From contig NC_047062.1 of assembly GCF_902459465.1 (NCBI RefSeq), forward strand, positions 33,761,922 to 33,825,921: a DNA stretch of 64,000 bases, written 5' to 3'. Each line of letters opens with the position of its first letter. Position 1 is the stretch's first letter. This document shows positions 42,151-53,813 of the stretch, one piece after another. The position numbers and the translations under genes were made by a program. This DNA comes from Asterias rubens (Eukaryota; Echinodermata; Asteroidea; Forcipulatida; Asteriidae). The notes below the pieces were generated by a model. It was not told where the DNA came from. It did not search any database and saw nothing but the letters and a program-made list of their open reading frames with translations.

Positions 42151-42819
42151 TGTTGATGTCTAAGTACGACCTCTGAGAGGTTCAGGTAAGTTTTAGCTGG
42201 GCATGAATCACAATTTGATTAACCGAAAGTGCCTTTAATTTGAGGGCGGGACGTTTCAAGTTGTTCTGTTTATCCTGTTTATTTCTATTGATAGAGGGCG
42301 TTATAGGATTTTCATCCACCAAAAGTTCATTGTAGATGGCGGCATTTATTAGATACCACCCTACCCCTTACCCATTCTTTGGAATATATGAACCTGCCTT
42401 TATGTAGCTGTCTTTAGCTTCTTTAGGGAGCAACTTTTGGTTTGTGGCCCCAGGGTTGAATATTTCAGTATTTCATGCAGCGGATTGTTACTGCAAATCT
42501 TAGCTGTACGACCCTTTACTTATTGATAACTATGCACTATTTGGTTAGCTTCGATTGGTTGATAAACGCTATTTTAAAAGTGTTGAAAGTAGTAACGAGA
42601 ATATGCAATTTTTTTGAAAAAAAAACAAAAAAGAAAAAGAAAAAAAGAAGTGTGTTTCTTTCTGAAGACTTCAGTATCGAATATTATTCCCTCTTGAAAA
42701 ATACCACTCGAAATAAATGCTGGATGAGTCCTCAACATTCTAGGAAACGAAATTTATAGAAGAATATTGAGGGACTAGACCACTTGGAGGTTCTTTGAAA
42801 CATTTGTGGGCCGGAAAAT

Positions 42820-43440
42820 GGACCGTTCCGGCTTTCCACTAAGCTCCGCCCACCGCGCACGTGAGCAAGACACGTGTACGAACACTCCCAATGACATTCT
42901 GCCATAGAGCTATATATATTGACTAGAGCGCTAACACCCCGTTATACACGCACTAAGGTTTGAAGCCGTGTGGGCGCATCCATGTTTATGTACAAACCAA
43001 TACAAAAGCTTGAAATTTTGTACGGCAATTGTACGGCTATTTGCATTATGGTGCGTTTGTTCTTTTCTATGTGTCATCGAAGCAAAAAATGCAGCAAATG
43101 TGAACGCACAATCTGCTGATGAGCGTACAAAACTGCGAGCGCCATGTGCGTCATGTTTAAAAGGCGCGTATACTTTTTTTAGTACATCAATCAAGTCGAA
43201 CATACGGTTTTCGTAGCGCGGACGTGCGCGAATGGGCAGTCGCGTACGAAGAAAGCGCACATGCCGAATTAAAAACAAATCGCGGCAATGTGTGTTCTCT
43301 TAAAATTAAAATCGTTCCGTAGTCACGCAACACATCAAACAGACCGTATTTTGTCCGACCACAATCATTGTTGTGATTGGTCAAATGGGTGAACGCGCAC
43401 AGTTTGATTGATAGGCCGGATCGGTCCATAGGCGGCGGCA
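42820..43440. other. CpG-rich patch of unknown nature
   Basis: CpG density is clearly above the surroundings (cgcacgtgagc, gcgcgtatac, gtcgcgtacgaagaaagcgc). The borders carry ggaccgttccggc and ggccggatcggtcc, roughly inverted to each other, so it may be an old transposon. No intact gene is visible. Confidence 0.35.
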
Positions 43441-43720
43441 GAAGGCTAAAGTATGAGTTTGCGCTTCAGTAGGCCAACATTCTTGTACCAATTGATTTAT
43501 TTGTTTAATACTCACAACTTACTAACTAGTAACAGTGTTAAAACCTAACCCACATAAAACAATATTATATCTCGTTTACTATTCCAACCCCACTTGGTCT
43601 GTAGCTTTTTCACAAACAATAACACACTTCTAGTGGGGACAAAGGTCAACTCTCTGTACCCCCCCCCCCCCCCAACAACACGCACGCACCCCATTACGCA
43701 CTAGAGACAACTTTACGCAT

Positions 43721-44100
43721 GGAATCCCATGGGCAATTTTGTGACAAAACAAGGATCCAAGCTCGAGAGCTGTCGACCAATCAGATCTTGGTATTTTTAC
43801 CTGCACAGTTCTTAATGGATGGCATTTAACACACGAAATCCCATGGGCAATTTTGTGACAAAATGAGGATCCAAGCTCGAGAGCTGTCGACCAATCAGAT
43901 CTTGGTATTTTTTACCTGCACAGTTCTTAATGGATGGCATTTAACACACGAAATCCCATGGGCAATTTTGTGACAAAATGAGGATCCAAGCTCCAGAGCT
44001 GTCGACCAATCAGATCTTGGTATTTTTTACCTGCGCAGTTCTTAATGGAGGGCATTTAACACACGAAATCCCATTAAGAATTTTGTGACAAAGCAAGGAT
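43721..44100. repeat. 115-bp tandem repeat, about 3.3 copies
   Basis: aatcccatgggcaattttgt recurs at 43723, 43837 and 43952, with a weaker start at 44067 (period 114-115). Each unit includes ggatccaagctcgagagctg and tcgaccaatcagatct. Copies differ by point changes such as ctcgag/ctccag. Confidence 0.88.
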
Positions 44101-45672
44101 CCATGGCCATCCAATCATATCCTGCGCTTAAATTCTGGCGCCGCACTCAATTTTTGCTAAGCAGACAAACCTGCTGAGCTGTATGCATAAAATTGGCCCC
44201 TGGATGTGTGTGACATACTACGTCAGAGAGCAGACCAATCAGAACACAGGAAGTAAAAGCCCATGAAATGCAAGCTATTATCCATCTATTGAAATCATTC
44301 ATAAATACAGTGCCTTTCTTCGGGCCCAGCTTTTGTTTGTTGTTATCATGTGGAGTTTTCTACCCCTCGACTATTTTAAATAGAGCCTTTGTTTTGATGA
44401 TTTACCCAGTTGTAAAAGTATTACGTAAGTTCCTTTTTTTTCTGTTAGCACGTGATTCAGTGGAAATTTCCGTTCAGATTTTTCTCGCTTTTGATAAAAC
44501 TCTGGCAGCGTGGTTGGCCAGTTGACTCAACGCTAAGCTACGGTAAGGGTGGTTGTGGCAGGATGCGGATGGGATCTTTTTGAAGTAAGATGACTGAAGT
44601 TAGTTAGATATTATTTTATATTTATGGGAGTGTTTTGCCTTATTTTCATGTGCACCATGTGCTATGCTGTTCTACGTAACTTAATACTGTGTTCGCCGTC
44701 TATATGCTTCTTCTCGTATCGTAGGACGTCCTGTTGTCAAGGTGTCCCTAAAATCGCGGCAAATCTGTTACCTCTCGTGCTTAATGTAAAAACAGTCCCT
44801 AAATAAAATGTTTGTGGTTTGACCATGGTTTGACTTGCCAAGCAAAGAGTCTCCTATCCCTTGACCAAAACTTAGAACCATGTGAGGCTCCACTGGTTAG
44901 TTGCACTTGCAAATGCAAAAAGTTTTAGTGTTTTAGGCGTTTCTACAACTTTTTACAATGTACAAAAATTTGTCACAATGTTGGGCCATATAAAGAAAAA
45001 TTGCCCTCCGGAAAAGTTTTCTCGAACACTTTTCAATTTACATATCATGATGATCAGATCTTGTGACTGAACATTCTTTGAAGAATTTTGTTTTAACCCT
45101 TGATAATATTAAAAATTAAAACATTTGCTAGGTGATTCAATTATCACTATTTATTTATATGTTTTACTATAAATATTAAGGAAACAAAATAAAAAATACA
45201 AGTCAGATTTGAAAGCCAATAATTTATTGTTCACACTTTTTATTAACTTTGTATTTATTTTAATTTTTGCAAATTATCATGGTCATTTTTAGAATGTCAT
45301 ACAAAATATTTTGAATAAAATGAAGAAACTTGCTGGCTATAGAGTCACACAAAGTCTCATAGAACACTTGTTGTCACTGCAAATGTGTCTTCCACGTATG
45401 GCTTCACCAGGAAACCATACTTTCTCGTTTGCCTCAAACTAAACAAAATGGGACGCTGTTGAAGTCATCGAAGATTGGTGTGTTGTGTGAAAATTTCAAT
45501 ATCCACCAAGTTTTAATGTGTTTGCATACTTATTATAAACAAATGAAGGTAATTAGGGCAGCACACCCTGAAAACAGGACCGTGGAGGGTATGACTACAA
45601 TTAGATTCTGCTACCTATAGCTATATCAACTGTCCCATCAAACCTCTAAATCTATAATATAATGGAAACATT

Positions 45673-45871
45673 TAGCCCACCTTGTTGAGCTGTAAATGGC
45701 TCTCTTTTAACATGGGGCTCATCACAGTCGCCATTACAGTGATGAGACCGATGTTAAAAGAGTGCCATTTTTCTTTCTTTTCTTTTTGTTAGTGCTCCAT
45801 GAGCATCAGTCATGGCGGATACCGGCGCCTTATAAATTTTCATTATTATTATTATTACAAGGTGGGCTAGG
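45673..45871. mobile_element. Foldback element with long internal hairpin
   Basis: Ends tagcccacctt and aaggtgggcta are inverted. Inside, 45694-45725 and 45739-45770 are 32-base arms complementary at 29 positions around a 13-base loop. A tagcccaccttggtgggct piece recurs at about 60780. Confidence 0.75.
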
Positions 45872-46221
45872 AAACGTTTTGCCCTCCACACTCCTGGAAT
45901 TCTTATTTAAAACTGCATCTGGTAATTAGTCTATTTGCAAGCTTGTCTCTATGTTGTTTGTTCTCACAGTGAGCTCAGCCGCGTTGGTCCAGAAAATTAT
46001 CCCTGCAAAAAAGAAATTGCAAACAAATGCTTACCCAATTTTCACCCTCATTAGTTAACATATATGCCTCCCCCCTCGTTGAATTGTTTCAGCTTTAAGA
46101 CTGTTTTTTCCTTCAATTTAACATCTAATTATTTGAAGTTTACAAGGTCTATTGTAGCCTGATTATAGTCCAAACAAATGTCATCTACTTTACATTTTGA
46201 GCATAAAGTTGGATTATAAAA

Positions 46222-46461
46222 AAAACCTTGTCACACGAAGTTGTGTGCGTTTAGATGGTTGATTTCGAGACCTCAAGTTCTAAATCTGAGGTCTCGAAAT
46301 CAAATTCGTGGAAAATTACTTCTTTCTCGAAAACTATGGCACTTCAGAGGGAGCTGTTTCTCACAATGTTTTATATCATCAACCTCTCCCCATTACTCGT
46401 CACCAAGAAAGGTTTTATGGTAATGATTATTTTGAGTAATTACCAATAGTGTCCACTGCCT
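46222..46461 (-). mobile_element. TTAA-MITE copy 2 (partial, inverted)
   Basis: From ttgtcacacgaagttgtgtg through a palindromic cgagacctcaagttctaaat-ctgaggtctcg core to ccaatagtgtccactgcct, then TTAA. The other end is missing. Confidence 0.75.
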
Positions 46462-46479
46462 TTAACGTCCCATCCGAAG

Positions 46480-46580
46480 GACAAAGCAATGGTGAAGTGT
46501 CTTGCTTAAGGACACAAGTGTCACGGCTGGGGATTCGAACCCACACTCTGCTGATCAGAAACACCAGAGTTTGAATTTGG
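46480..46580 (-). repeat. ACTTGTGT-type SINE fragment
   Basis: The minus strand reads gagtgtgggttcgaatcccc, then agccgtgacacttgtgtcct and taagcaagacacttcac. It directly abuts the MITE end at 46461. Confidence 0.65.
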
Positions 46581-49500
46581 TGCTCTTAACAGTACTTCTA
46601 CAACTCCAGGTTATCTTTGTGGGCTAATGCATACCTCCACCTCTTAAGTAGAAACACTACAGGAACTCTGCATTTGACCCTTACTCTATGATTTGACATA
46701 CTCACACTATGAAAATCTTCTTGTAAAATAGAGTAAATATTCATCATTCTCCTTGAAATTGCCTTTTACAATCCCTTTTGACCTTGTTTTAATGCAGTTC
46801 TCTGCTAACTAGCCATAACCTTAGTTTTAAATTGTTTTCACTGTGCTGTACTGCCAAACCCTCCTAAGGCTACCATGAACACAGCTGGATAGATTACTGT
46901 TTAATGAGGGGAAGTCAACCTGAGTGATAAGTGGTTTATTGGTCAGCCTTCACCTTGTTTAAGGTCAGCAGTACTGTGTCCAGCCATGTCCAACATACTG
47001 TGCTCCTTTACATTTGGAGTATGACACAGCATGGGCAATAACATCCATGAGGCCATGGAATTGGGGAAGTGTGAAATTACATTTCAGAGAAGAAGTCAAC
47101 AAGTTAAAAGGTCTGGGCTTGGATGGGGAGCATTCCTTGAAACCATAGTGAAAGTCACAGAGCCCAGGTGAAGAAAAAATGCCCCAAGGTGAATTGGATG
47201 GTTTACAAAAGAGAAAAATTAAATTTCAGCCAATTCCTGCGTTCAATGAGATACCGGATGGTTTCACAGTGGATAGTGTCTGGTGTGATATCTTTTAATT
47301 TACAGCAACAACTTTGCCAAAACCAAATACTCCCCAGCGATCATTCATTTACAATCCTGCATGTGGAATGGGCTGCTTATGGGAAACCGATCTTTGTCAA
47401 ACTTCTTTGAAACCCGATCTTCTTAAGACTGGTTAATAAAGGAAAGTTAAACAGTTAGTGGTCACTCTTAAAAATAGTCTACACAAGCTTTTTATAGTAT
47501 ATGGATGGTTATTGATTCTGGATTCAAGCGCTTAGTTTGTGATCCAAAAAGGCTAGGGTTTCACTTTGAACTTGCCCATGTACTTATACCTCAGTGTGGC
47601 AATAAAATTTAACAAGTTTTGGAATAAGATGACGTCATAACTTTAAATCAATGTTTAAGTATTTACCAAAAAAAATATCTGGAGAATCGTAGTTGCTACA
47701 TGCAAGATCTTTGCACCCTGTGAAAGACCCTGGATATTTTTTAAAAAGCTTACACAAAGTGTGTGGTCTTTACTTATCTGTTTAAAATTAAAGGATTTGG
47801 ATGTTTGGTAACACAAAAGACAATGTCCGCAGATTTACATTTAACTTACACCAAAGATAATGATTGTGTAAAGCTTTCCTAAAAATATTACTATCTGAGG
47901 TGCTGTAGTTCTTGAGAAATTCGCTCTACATGCTTAGTAGTTTTTGTGAATGATAACGGCAGGAAAACTAGAAGTGTAAATGCACCAAAAATACAATTAC
48001 ATGACAAACGTATTATAAGAAAGTTTACATGTAAATGGCATTCCAATGCATTCAGTCTCGTTCAAGTACTTTATTAGCACCTTGTGCCTCGTTCTAAAAC
48101 TACTCTCTAACCACTGGAGCTACCAATTTTTACTCTGATGTTGTCAAACATGTTTCACAACTTAGAGAATGTTATCTTTTTTTCCCAACATGCAGTGACT
48201 GAGATTGAGAACCTGGGATGGAGTCCTTCTCATCTACATGCTCTCTCATGACAGACCCTGCAACCACTGTAATCCCGTGGTATTACGGCACAGATGGATT
48301 ACGTCCACCTTAAAGGTATATTATTATCACCATTTATTCACTCTAACATCAAACCTGCACCAAACTGCATGATTAACAAGCTCACTTCCATCTACACCAT
48401 CACTTTAAAATCTACTAAGCTCATTTCCATGCTTGCATGTTACATCTTAACAATCAGGGATTCGTTACAACAGCGAAAACGTACCCCATCTATAACTCCA
48501 CACCATCCGTTATCAGTCACTTGTCATGTAACAACCACTCACACCATTTATAGTCACCTGAAATATTCCCAAACTAAATGGAATAATTCTGTTTGGAGGT
48601 GCATTTTCTGAATGTATGTGTTTTCTGTTCTTTATTTACTGCAATGGTGAAATGCGGAACCAACTGCCATTGGAATACGCAATATGGAGTCCAATGGAAA
48701 CTGCACCAGTCATTCCAGGGCCATGAAGACTTCATTGGAGCTGTGGTGAGCGGAGGTTGCTGTGAGGAAAACAACACTTACACATTTTAAAGTTCAGGAA
48801 TAGAACCTGAAGGTAAGTTTATGTTCAGGATGTTTATAGTTTAGACGTTCTTGCAGGACCAAAATTGTAAACAAAAAATCTTGAAATGATCATATTTTGT
48901 TAATTTTGGTTAAAGCCAATGAACACTTTCTGAACAGAACAACAAATTAAAGTGCACAGATTAATAAATAACTCACATGGTTTACAGAAGGTAATGGTTA
49001 AAGACTTCCCTGTGAAATATTATTCCATGAAATGCTTTACTTTTTGAGAACACATTAATACAATTATCAATTCTCAATATCGAAAACAACTGATTTATTA
49101 TAAACACTTGTTGTGACACGGCGAAACATGCGTAAACATAGGTGGGTTTTCCCGTTATTTTTTCCCGACTCTGATGACCGATTGAGCTTAAATTTTCACA
49201 GGTTTGTGTACAAGTTGTGATACACGAAGTGTGGGTCTTTGGACAATACTGTTTTATCGATGATGTGCTATTGCTTAAAAGAGAGCCTCCTGCAAAGGAA
49301 AATGTCAAATTGAGTTTTGCGCTTCACTATTCAAATTGATATGAAAATTGTTGAGTTCTTTTTGGGTTTTTTTATTTTTTTTTATTTGGGGGGGAGGGTC
49401 TCTGACTTCATTTTATAACAATGGTGTGAATGCCATTTTGTTTGAAGCCCTTCAACATCTTTTACGTTTCATTCCCTTCAGCTGTTTTCTAGGCCATGAT

Positions 49501-50060
49501 GACTCATTGGAGCTGTGGTGAGCGGAGGTATGCTGTGCGGAAACGACACTCATTTAAAAGTTCAGGAATACAACCTGAGGGTAAGTTTGTTTTCATGATG
49601 TTAATAGTTTGGAAGTTCATTCAGGACCGTAATTTGTAAAGAATTTTCCTGAAATGATGATATTTTGTTAATTTATGTTAAAGAGGGGCTCCTGCAAAGG
49701 TCAAATTGAGCTTTGCGATTCACTATTTTTCAATAAAATTGTTTATCTGGGGGAAGGGTCTCTGACTTCATTTTGTAATGGTGTAAAATGCTATTATGTC
49801 TGATGCCCAACAATTTTTTTTATAGAAATAAAACAATAGTGGATATCATCATATTTTGAAATACATGGTCGATAAATTGTTGTACATAAATTGTTCATTT
49901 CATTTTGAAACTCTGAGTTAATTTGACTGACACAGAAATTCCACTTGGGAATGTACAGACACATTTTTTGTTGTGTCTGATGATGTCATGTTACATTAAC
50001 TCAATGATTGAGCTAATTTTGTGGTTTGAATGCAGTTATTGAATGATTCTCCATATACAG

Positions 50061-50142
50061 GTGATGTCACAAGGATAATGGCTACCAAGGATCATGGAAG
50101 GAGGACGAGGGTGTCTTATGGTCTGAGGATGCAAGTTTCCAG
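50061..50142 (+). ncRNA. Triplicated exon, copy 1
   Basis: Acceptor ccatatacag, block starting gtgatgtcacaaggataatg, donor gtaaga. The repeat unit continues to 51364 and includes a MITE at 50852-51231. Confidence 0.5.
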
Positions 50143-50851
50143 GTAAGACGACTTAAGAAAGTAAAATACAGTATAAGTTGTTACTGTCCATAAGTATTAA
50201 GTCGTAAAAAAAGTGCTTTTGAAAACTTAATGTGGCTTATTTTGAATGCCCAAACAAAACTAGCTCAATAAAACCATGCAGTTTAACCCTTAACAAACCT
50301 AAACATTCCTTTCTTTCCTCTGATGTGATCATCAGTGTTCATCAAAGTTTAACGACAAATTTACAGTTTATTTTACGATTTGCTAAATGCAGACTAACGA
50401 GTTGATGAGAAATATTTGACTCTAAAAATTCAAAGAAATAAACCCTAACGAATAATATGATAGAAAAACTCAAACCCACATTTATGTTGACCTAAATTAT
50501 TCCCAAACTAAATGGAATAATTCTATTTGGAAGTGCATTTTCTGAATGTATCTATTTTTTGTCTTTTATTTACTGCAATGGTAAATGCGAAACCAACTGC
50601 CTGTGAAGTACGGAGTCCAATGAAAACTGCACATCAATGGCGTCTGCGTTCGCGCTGGTGACGTCCATCCGCAGATGACCAAGAAGACAACCGCTGGTTG
50701 CCTGGCTTCATAGAGGAGTGTTCCTGTCTCCCTGGTGGATGAGAGAATGCATTGCAGTCTGATGGATCAACAACAGATGTAATTATGGCAACTATATTTG
50801 TTTTGACAGAAAACTAAAACAGATTTTACACATGTAATAACATAACTTTAA

Positions 50852-51231
50852 AGGCAGTGGACACTATTGGTAATTGTCAAAGACTAGCCTTCACAGTTGG
50901 TGTATCTCAACATACGCATAAAACAACAAACCTGTGAAAATTTGAGCTCAATCGGTCATCAAAGTTGCGAGATAGTAATGAAAGAAGAAAACACCCTTCT
51001 CACACGAAGTTGTGTGCGTTTATAGATGGTTGATTTTGAGACCTCAAGTTCTAAACTTGAGGTCTCGAAATCAAATTCAGAGAAAATTACTTCTTTCTCC
51101 AAAACTATGGCACTTCAGAGGGAGCTGTTTCTAACAATGTTTTATACCACCAACCTCTCCCCATTACTTGTCACCAAGAAAGGTTTTATGTTATAATTAT
51201 TTTGAGTAATTACCAATAGTGTCCACTGCCT
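50852..51231. mobile_element. TTAA-MITE copy 3, complete (380 bp)
   Basis: Ends aggcagtggacactattggt and accaatagtgtccactgcct are inverted; TTAA flanks both sides (50848-50851 and 51232-51235). The paralogous unit at 52190-52200 shows the empty site ctttaaagcattgcgcag. TTAA targets are typical of piggyBac-like elements. Confidence 0.88.
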
Positions 51232-51392
51232 TTAAAGGATTGCGCAGAAAGTTTGTTGCGTCAATCTTTTTACAACAATCGATGTCTTTGAGATGACATA
51301 AATAGTACTAACTTGTTGTTGAAAAGCAGCGACTGAACTCAATTTTTGAACTAACTTAATGATGCAGTTGTTGAATGATTCTCCATATACAG

Positions 51393-51474
51393 GTGATGTC
51401 ACAAGGATAATGGCTACCAAGGATCATGGAAGGAGGACGAGGGTGTCTTATGGTCTGAGGATGCAAGTTTCCAG
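51393..51474 (+). ncRNA. Triplicated exon, copy 2 (GC donor)
   Basis: Same 82-bp block, but the donor is gcaaga instead of gtaaga. GC donors are used at low frequency, so this copy may be spliced weakly. Confidence 0.45.
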
Positions 51475-52351
51475 GCAAGACGACTTAAGAAAGTAAAATA
51501 CAGTATAAGTTAGTTCTGTCCATAAGTATTAAGTCATAAAAAAAAGTGCTTTTGAAAACTTAATGTGGCTTATTTTGAATGCCCAAACAAAACTAGCTCA
51601 ATAAAACCATGCAGTTTAACCCTTAACAAAACCTAAACATTCCTTTCTTTCCTCTGATGTGTTCATAAGTGTTCATCAAAGTTTAACGAAAAATTTACAA
51701 TTTATTTTACGATTTGCTAAATGCAGACAAACAAGTTGATGAGAAATATTTGACTCTAAAAATTCAAAGAAATAAACCCTAACGAATAATATGATTGAAA
51801 AACTCAAACCCACATTTATGTTGACCTAAATTATTCCCAAACTAAATGGAATAATTCTATTTGGAAGTGCATTTTCTGAATGTATCAATTTTTTGTCTTT
51901 TATTTACTGCAATGGTGAAATGCGAAACCAACTGCCTGTGAAGTACGGAGTCCAATGAAAACTGCACATCAATTGTGTCTGCGTTCGTACTGGTGACGTC
52001 CATCCGCAGATGACCAAGAAGACAACCGCTGGTTGCCTGGCTTCATAGAGGAGTGTTCCTGTGTTCCTGTCTCCCTGGTCGATGAGAGAATGCATTGCAG
52101 TCTGATGGATCAACAACAGATGTAATAATGGTAACCATACTTGTTTTCACAAGAAACTAAAACAGACTTTACACATGTAATAACATAACTTTAAAGCATT
52201 GCGCAGAAAGTTTGTTGCGTCAATCTTTTTACAACAATCGATGTCTTTGAGATGACATAAACAGTTCAAACTTGTTGTTGAAAAGCAGCGACTGAACTCA
52301 ATTTTTGAACTAACTTAATGATGCAGTTGTTGAATGATTCTCCATATACAG

Positions 52352-52433
52352 GTGATGTCACAAGGATAATGGCTACCAAGGATCATGGAAGGAGGACGAG
52401 GGTGTCTTATGGTCTGAGGATGCAAGTTTCCAG
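52352..52433 (+). ncRNA. Triplicated exon, copy 3
   Basis: Same block with acceptor and gtaaga donor intact. Confidence 0.5.
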
Positions 52434-53343
52434 GTAAGACGACTTAAGAAAGTAAAAAACAGTACAAGTTATTACTGTCCATAAGTATTAAGTCGTAAAA
52501 AAGTGCTTTTGCAAACTTAATGTGGCTTATTTTGAATGCCCAAACAAAACTAGCTCAATAAACCATGCAGTTTAACCCTTAACAAAACCTAAACATTCCT
52601 GTCTTTCCTCTGATGTGTTCATAAGTGTTCATCAAAGTTTAACGAAAAATTTACAATTTTCTTTACGATTTGCTAAATGCAGACAAACGAGTTGATGAGA
52701 AATATTTGACTCTCTAAAAATTCAAAGATGATAGAAAAACTCAAACCCACATTTATGTTAACCTAAATTATTCCCAAACTAAATGGAATAATTCTATTTG
52801 GAAGTGCATTTTCTGAATGTATCTATTTTTTGTCTTTTATTTACTGCAATGGTGAAATGCGAAACCAACTGCCTGTGAAGTACGGAGTCCAATGAAAACT
52901 GCACATCAATGGTGTCTGCATTCGTGCTGGTGATGTCCATCCGCCGATGATCAAGTAGACAACCGCTGGTTCCTTGCTTCATAGAGGAGTGTTCCTGTCT
53001 CCCTGGTCGATGAGAGAATGCATTGCAGTCTGATGGATCAACAACAGATGTAATAATGGTAACCATACTTGTTTTCACAAGAAACTAAAACGGTTTTTAC
53101 ACATGGAATAACATAACTTGAAAGAATTGTGCAGAGAGTTTGTTGCATCAATCTTTTTAACAGTCTGCGTCTTTGAGATGACAGAAACTTCAAACTTTTT
53201 CATGAAAAGTAGTGTTTGAACTCAATTTTTGAGCTAATTTTGTGATTTGATTTTGAAGCAGTAGTTCCGTAATGATCATCACATGATTACATTATATTAG
53301 TCTCCATATGGTTTGTACTGATGTGATAACAACTTTCTTTCAG

Positions 53344-53700
53344 ATGGCGCTCCCCTAGAGGTCATCCGCTAGATGGCGTCTATACAAGAATGCTACCAAT
53401 GGCCATTGATGTAACATTCTTAGATCGGCTGAAGGACACAACCAGAAACAACTGAGCTTAAGATGCTGATGCTGGACGGGGCGTTGAAGGCGGCCATCAG
53501 AGGTTCCCGAGATGGCGTCAGCTAAAGACAACCTGTCGCTCAACTACTACTTACATACAGGTTATTGTGATGACTACTTTTCTCCCATCCTGTCAACATG
53601 GACCATGAAGATGTGACATCACAACACAAAGATAGATACGTCATGGCTTGAGGAGATATACATCAAGTATTTCTACAACTACTTACCAGGATCCTTGAAG
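53344..53700 (+). ncRNA. Exon-like block of the probable lncRNA
   Basis: Acceptor ctttcag, donor gtaaga. Contains agatggcgctcccctagagg and ctagatggcgtctatacaag, and stops in all three frames. Confidence 0.4.
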
Positions 53701-53813
53701 GTAAGATCTCTTTTAGCTAATAAATCTGAGAAATCCATTAACGTGCGGAAAATAAACTTTGCTTAAACACAAAAATTGAACTTACAAATCTTTTTGTTTC
53801 AATTTTGTTACAG

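Larger units (their letters stand above)
50035..53280 (+). repeat. 0.95-kb tandem segmental repeat, three copies
   Basis: Unit starts lie near 50035, 51365 and 52324, with each unit beginning close to gcagttgttgaatgattctc. Removing the 380-bp MITE plus its TTAA from unit 1 leaves about 0.95 kb, like unit 2 (959 bp). Each unit holds the 82-bp exon, a cattcccaaactaaatggaa segment and a cttcatagaggagtgttcct block. Unit 3 drifts and ends before 53344. Confidence 0.85.

Noticed and set aside
43721-44100. Cloning-vector polylinker contamination
   Set aside because: Several restriction-site palindromes suggested it, but they sit in diverged tandem copies with flanking host-like sequence.
50581-53078. 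Minus-strand ORFs of 70-94 codons in the triplicated units
   Set aside because: They differ in frame between units, have no splice support on that strand and match no family.
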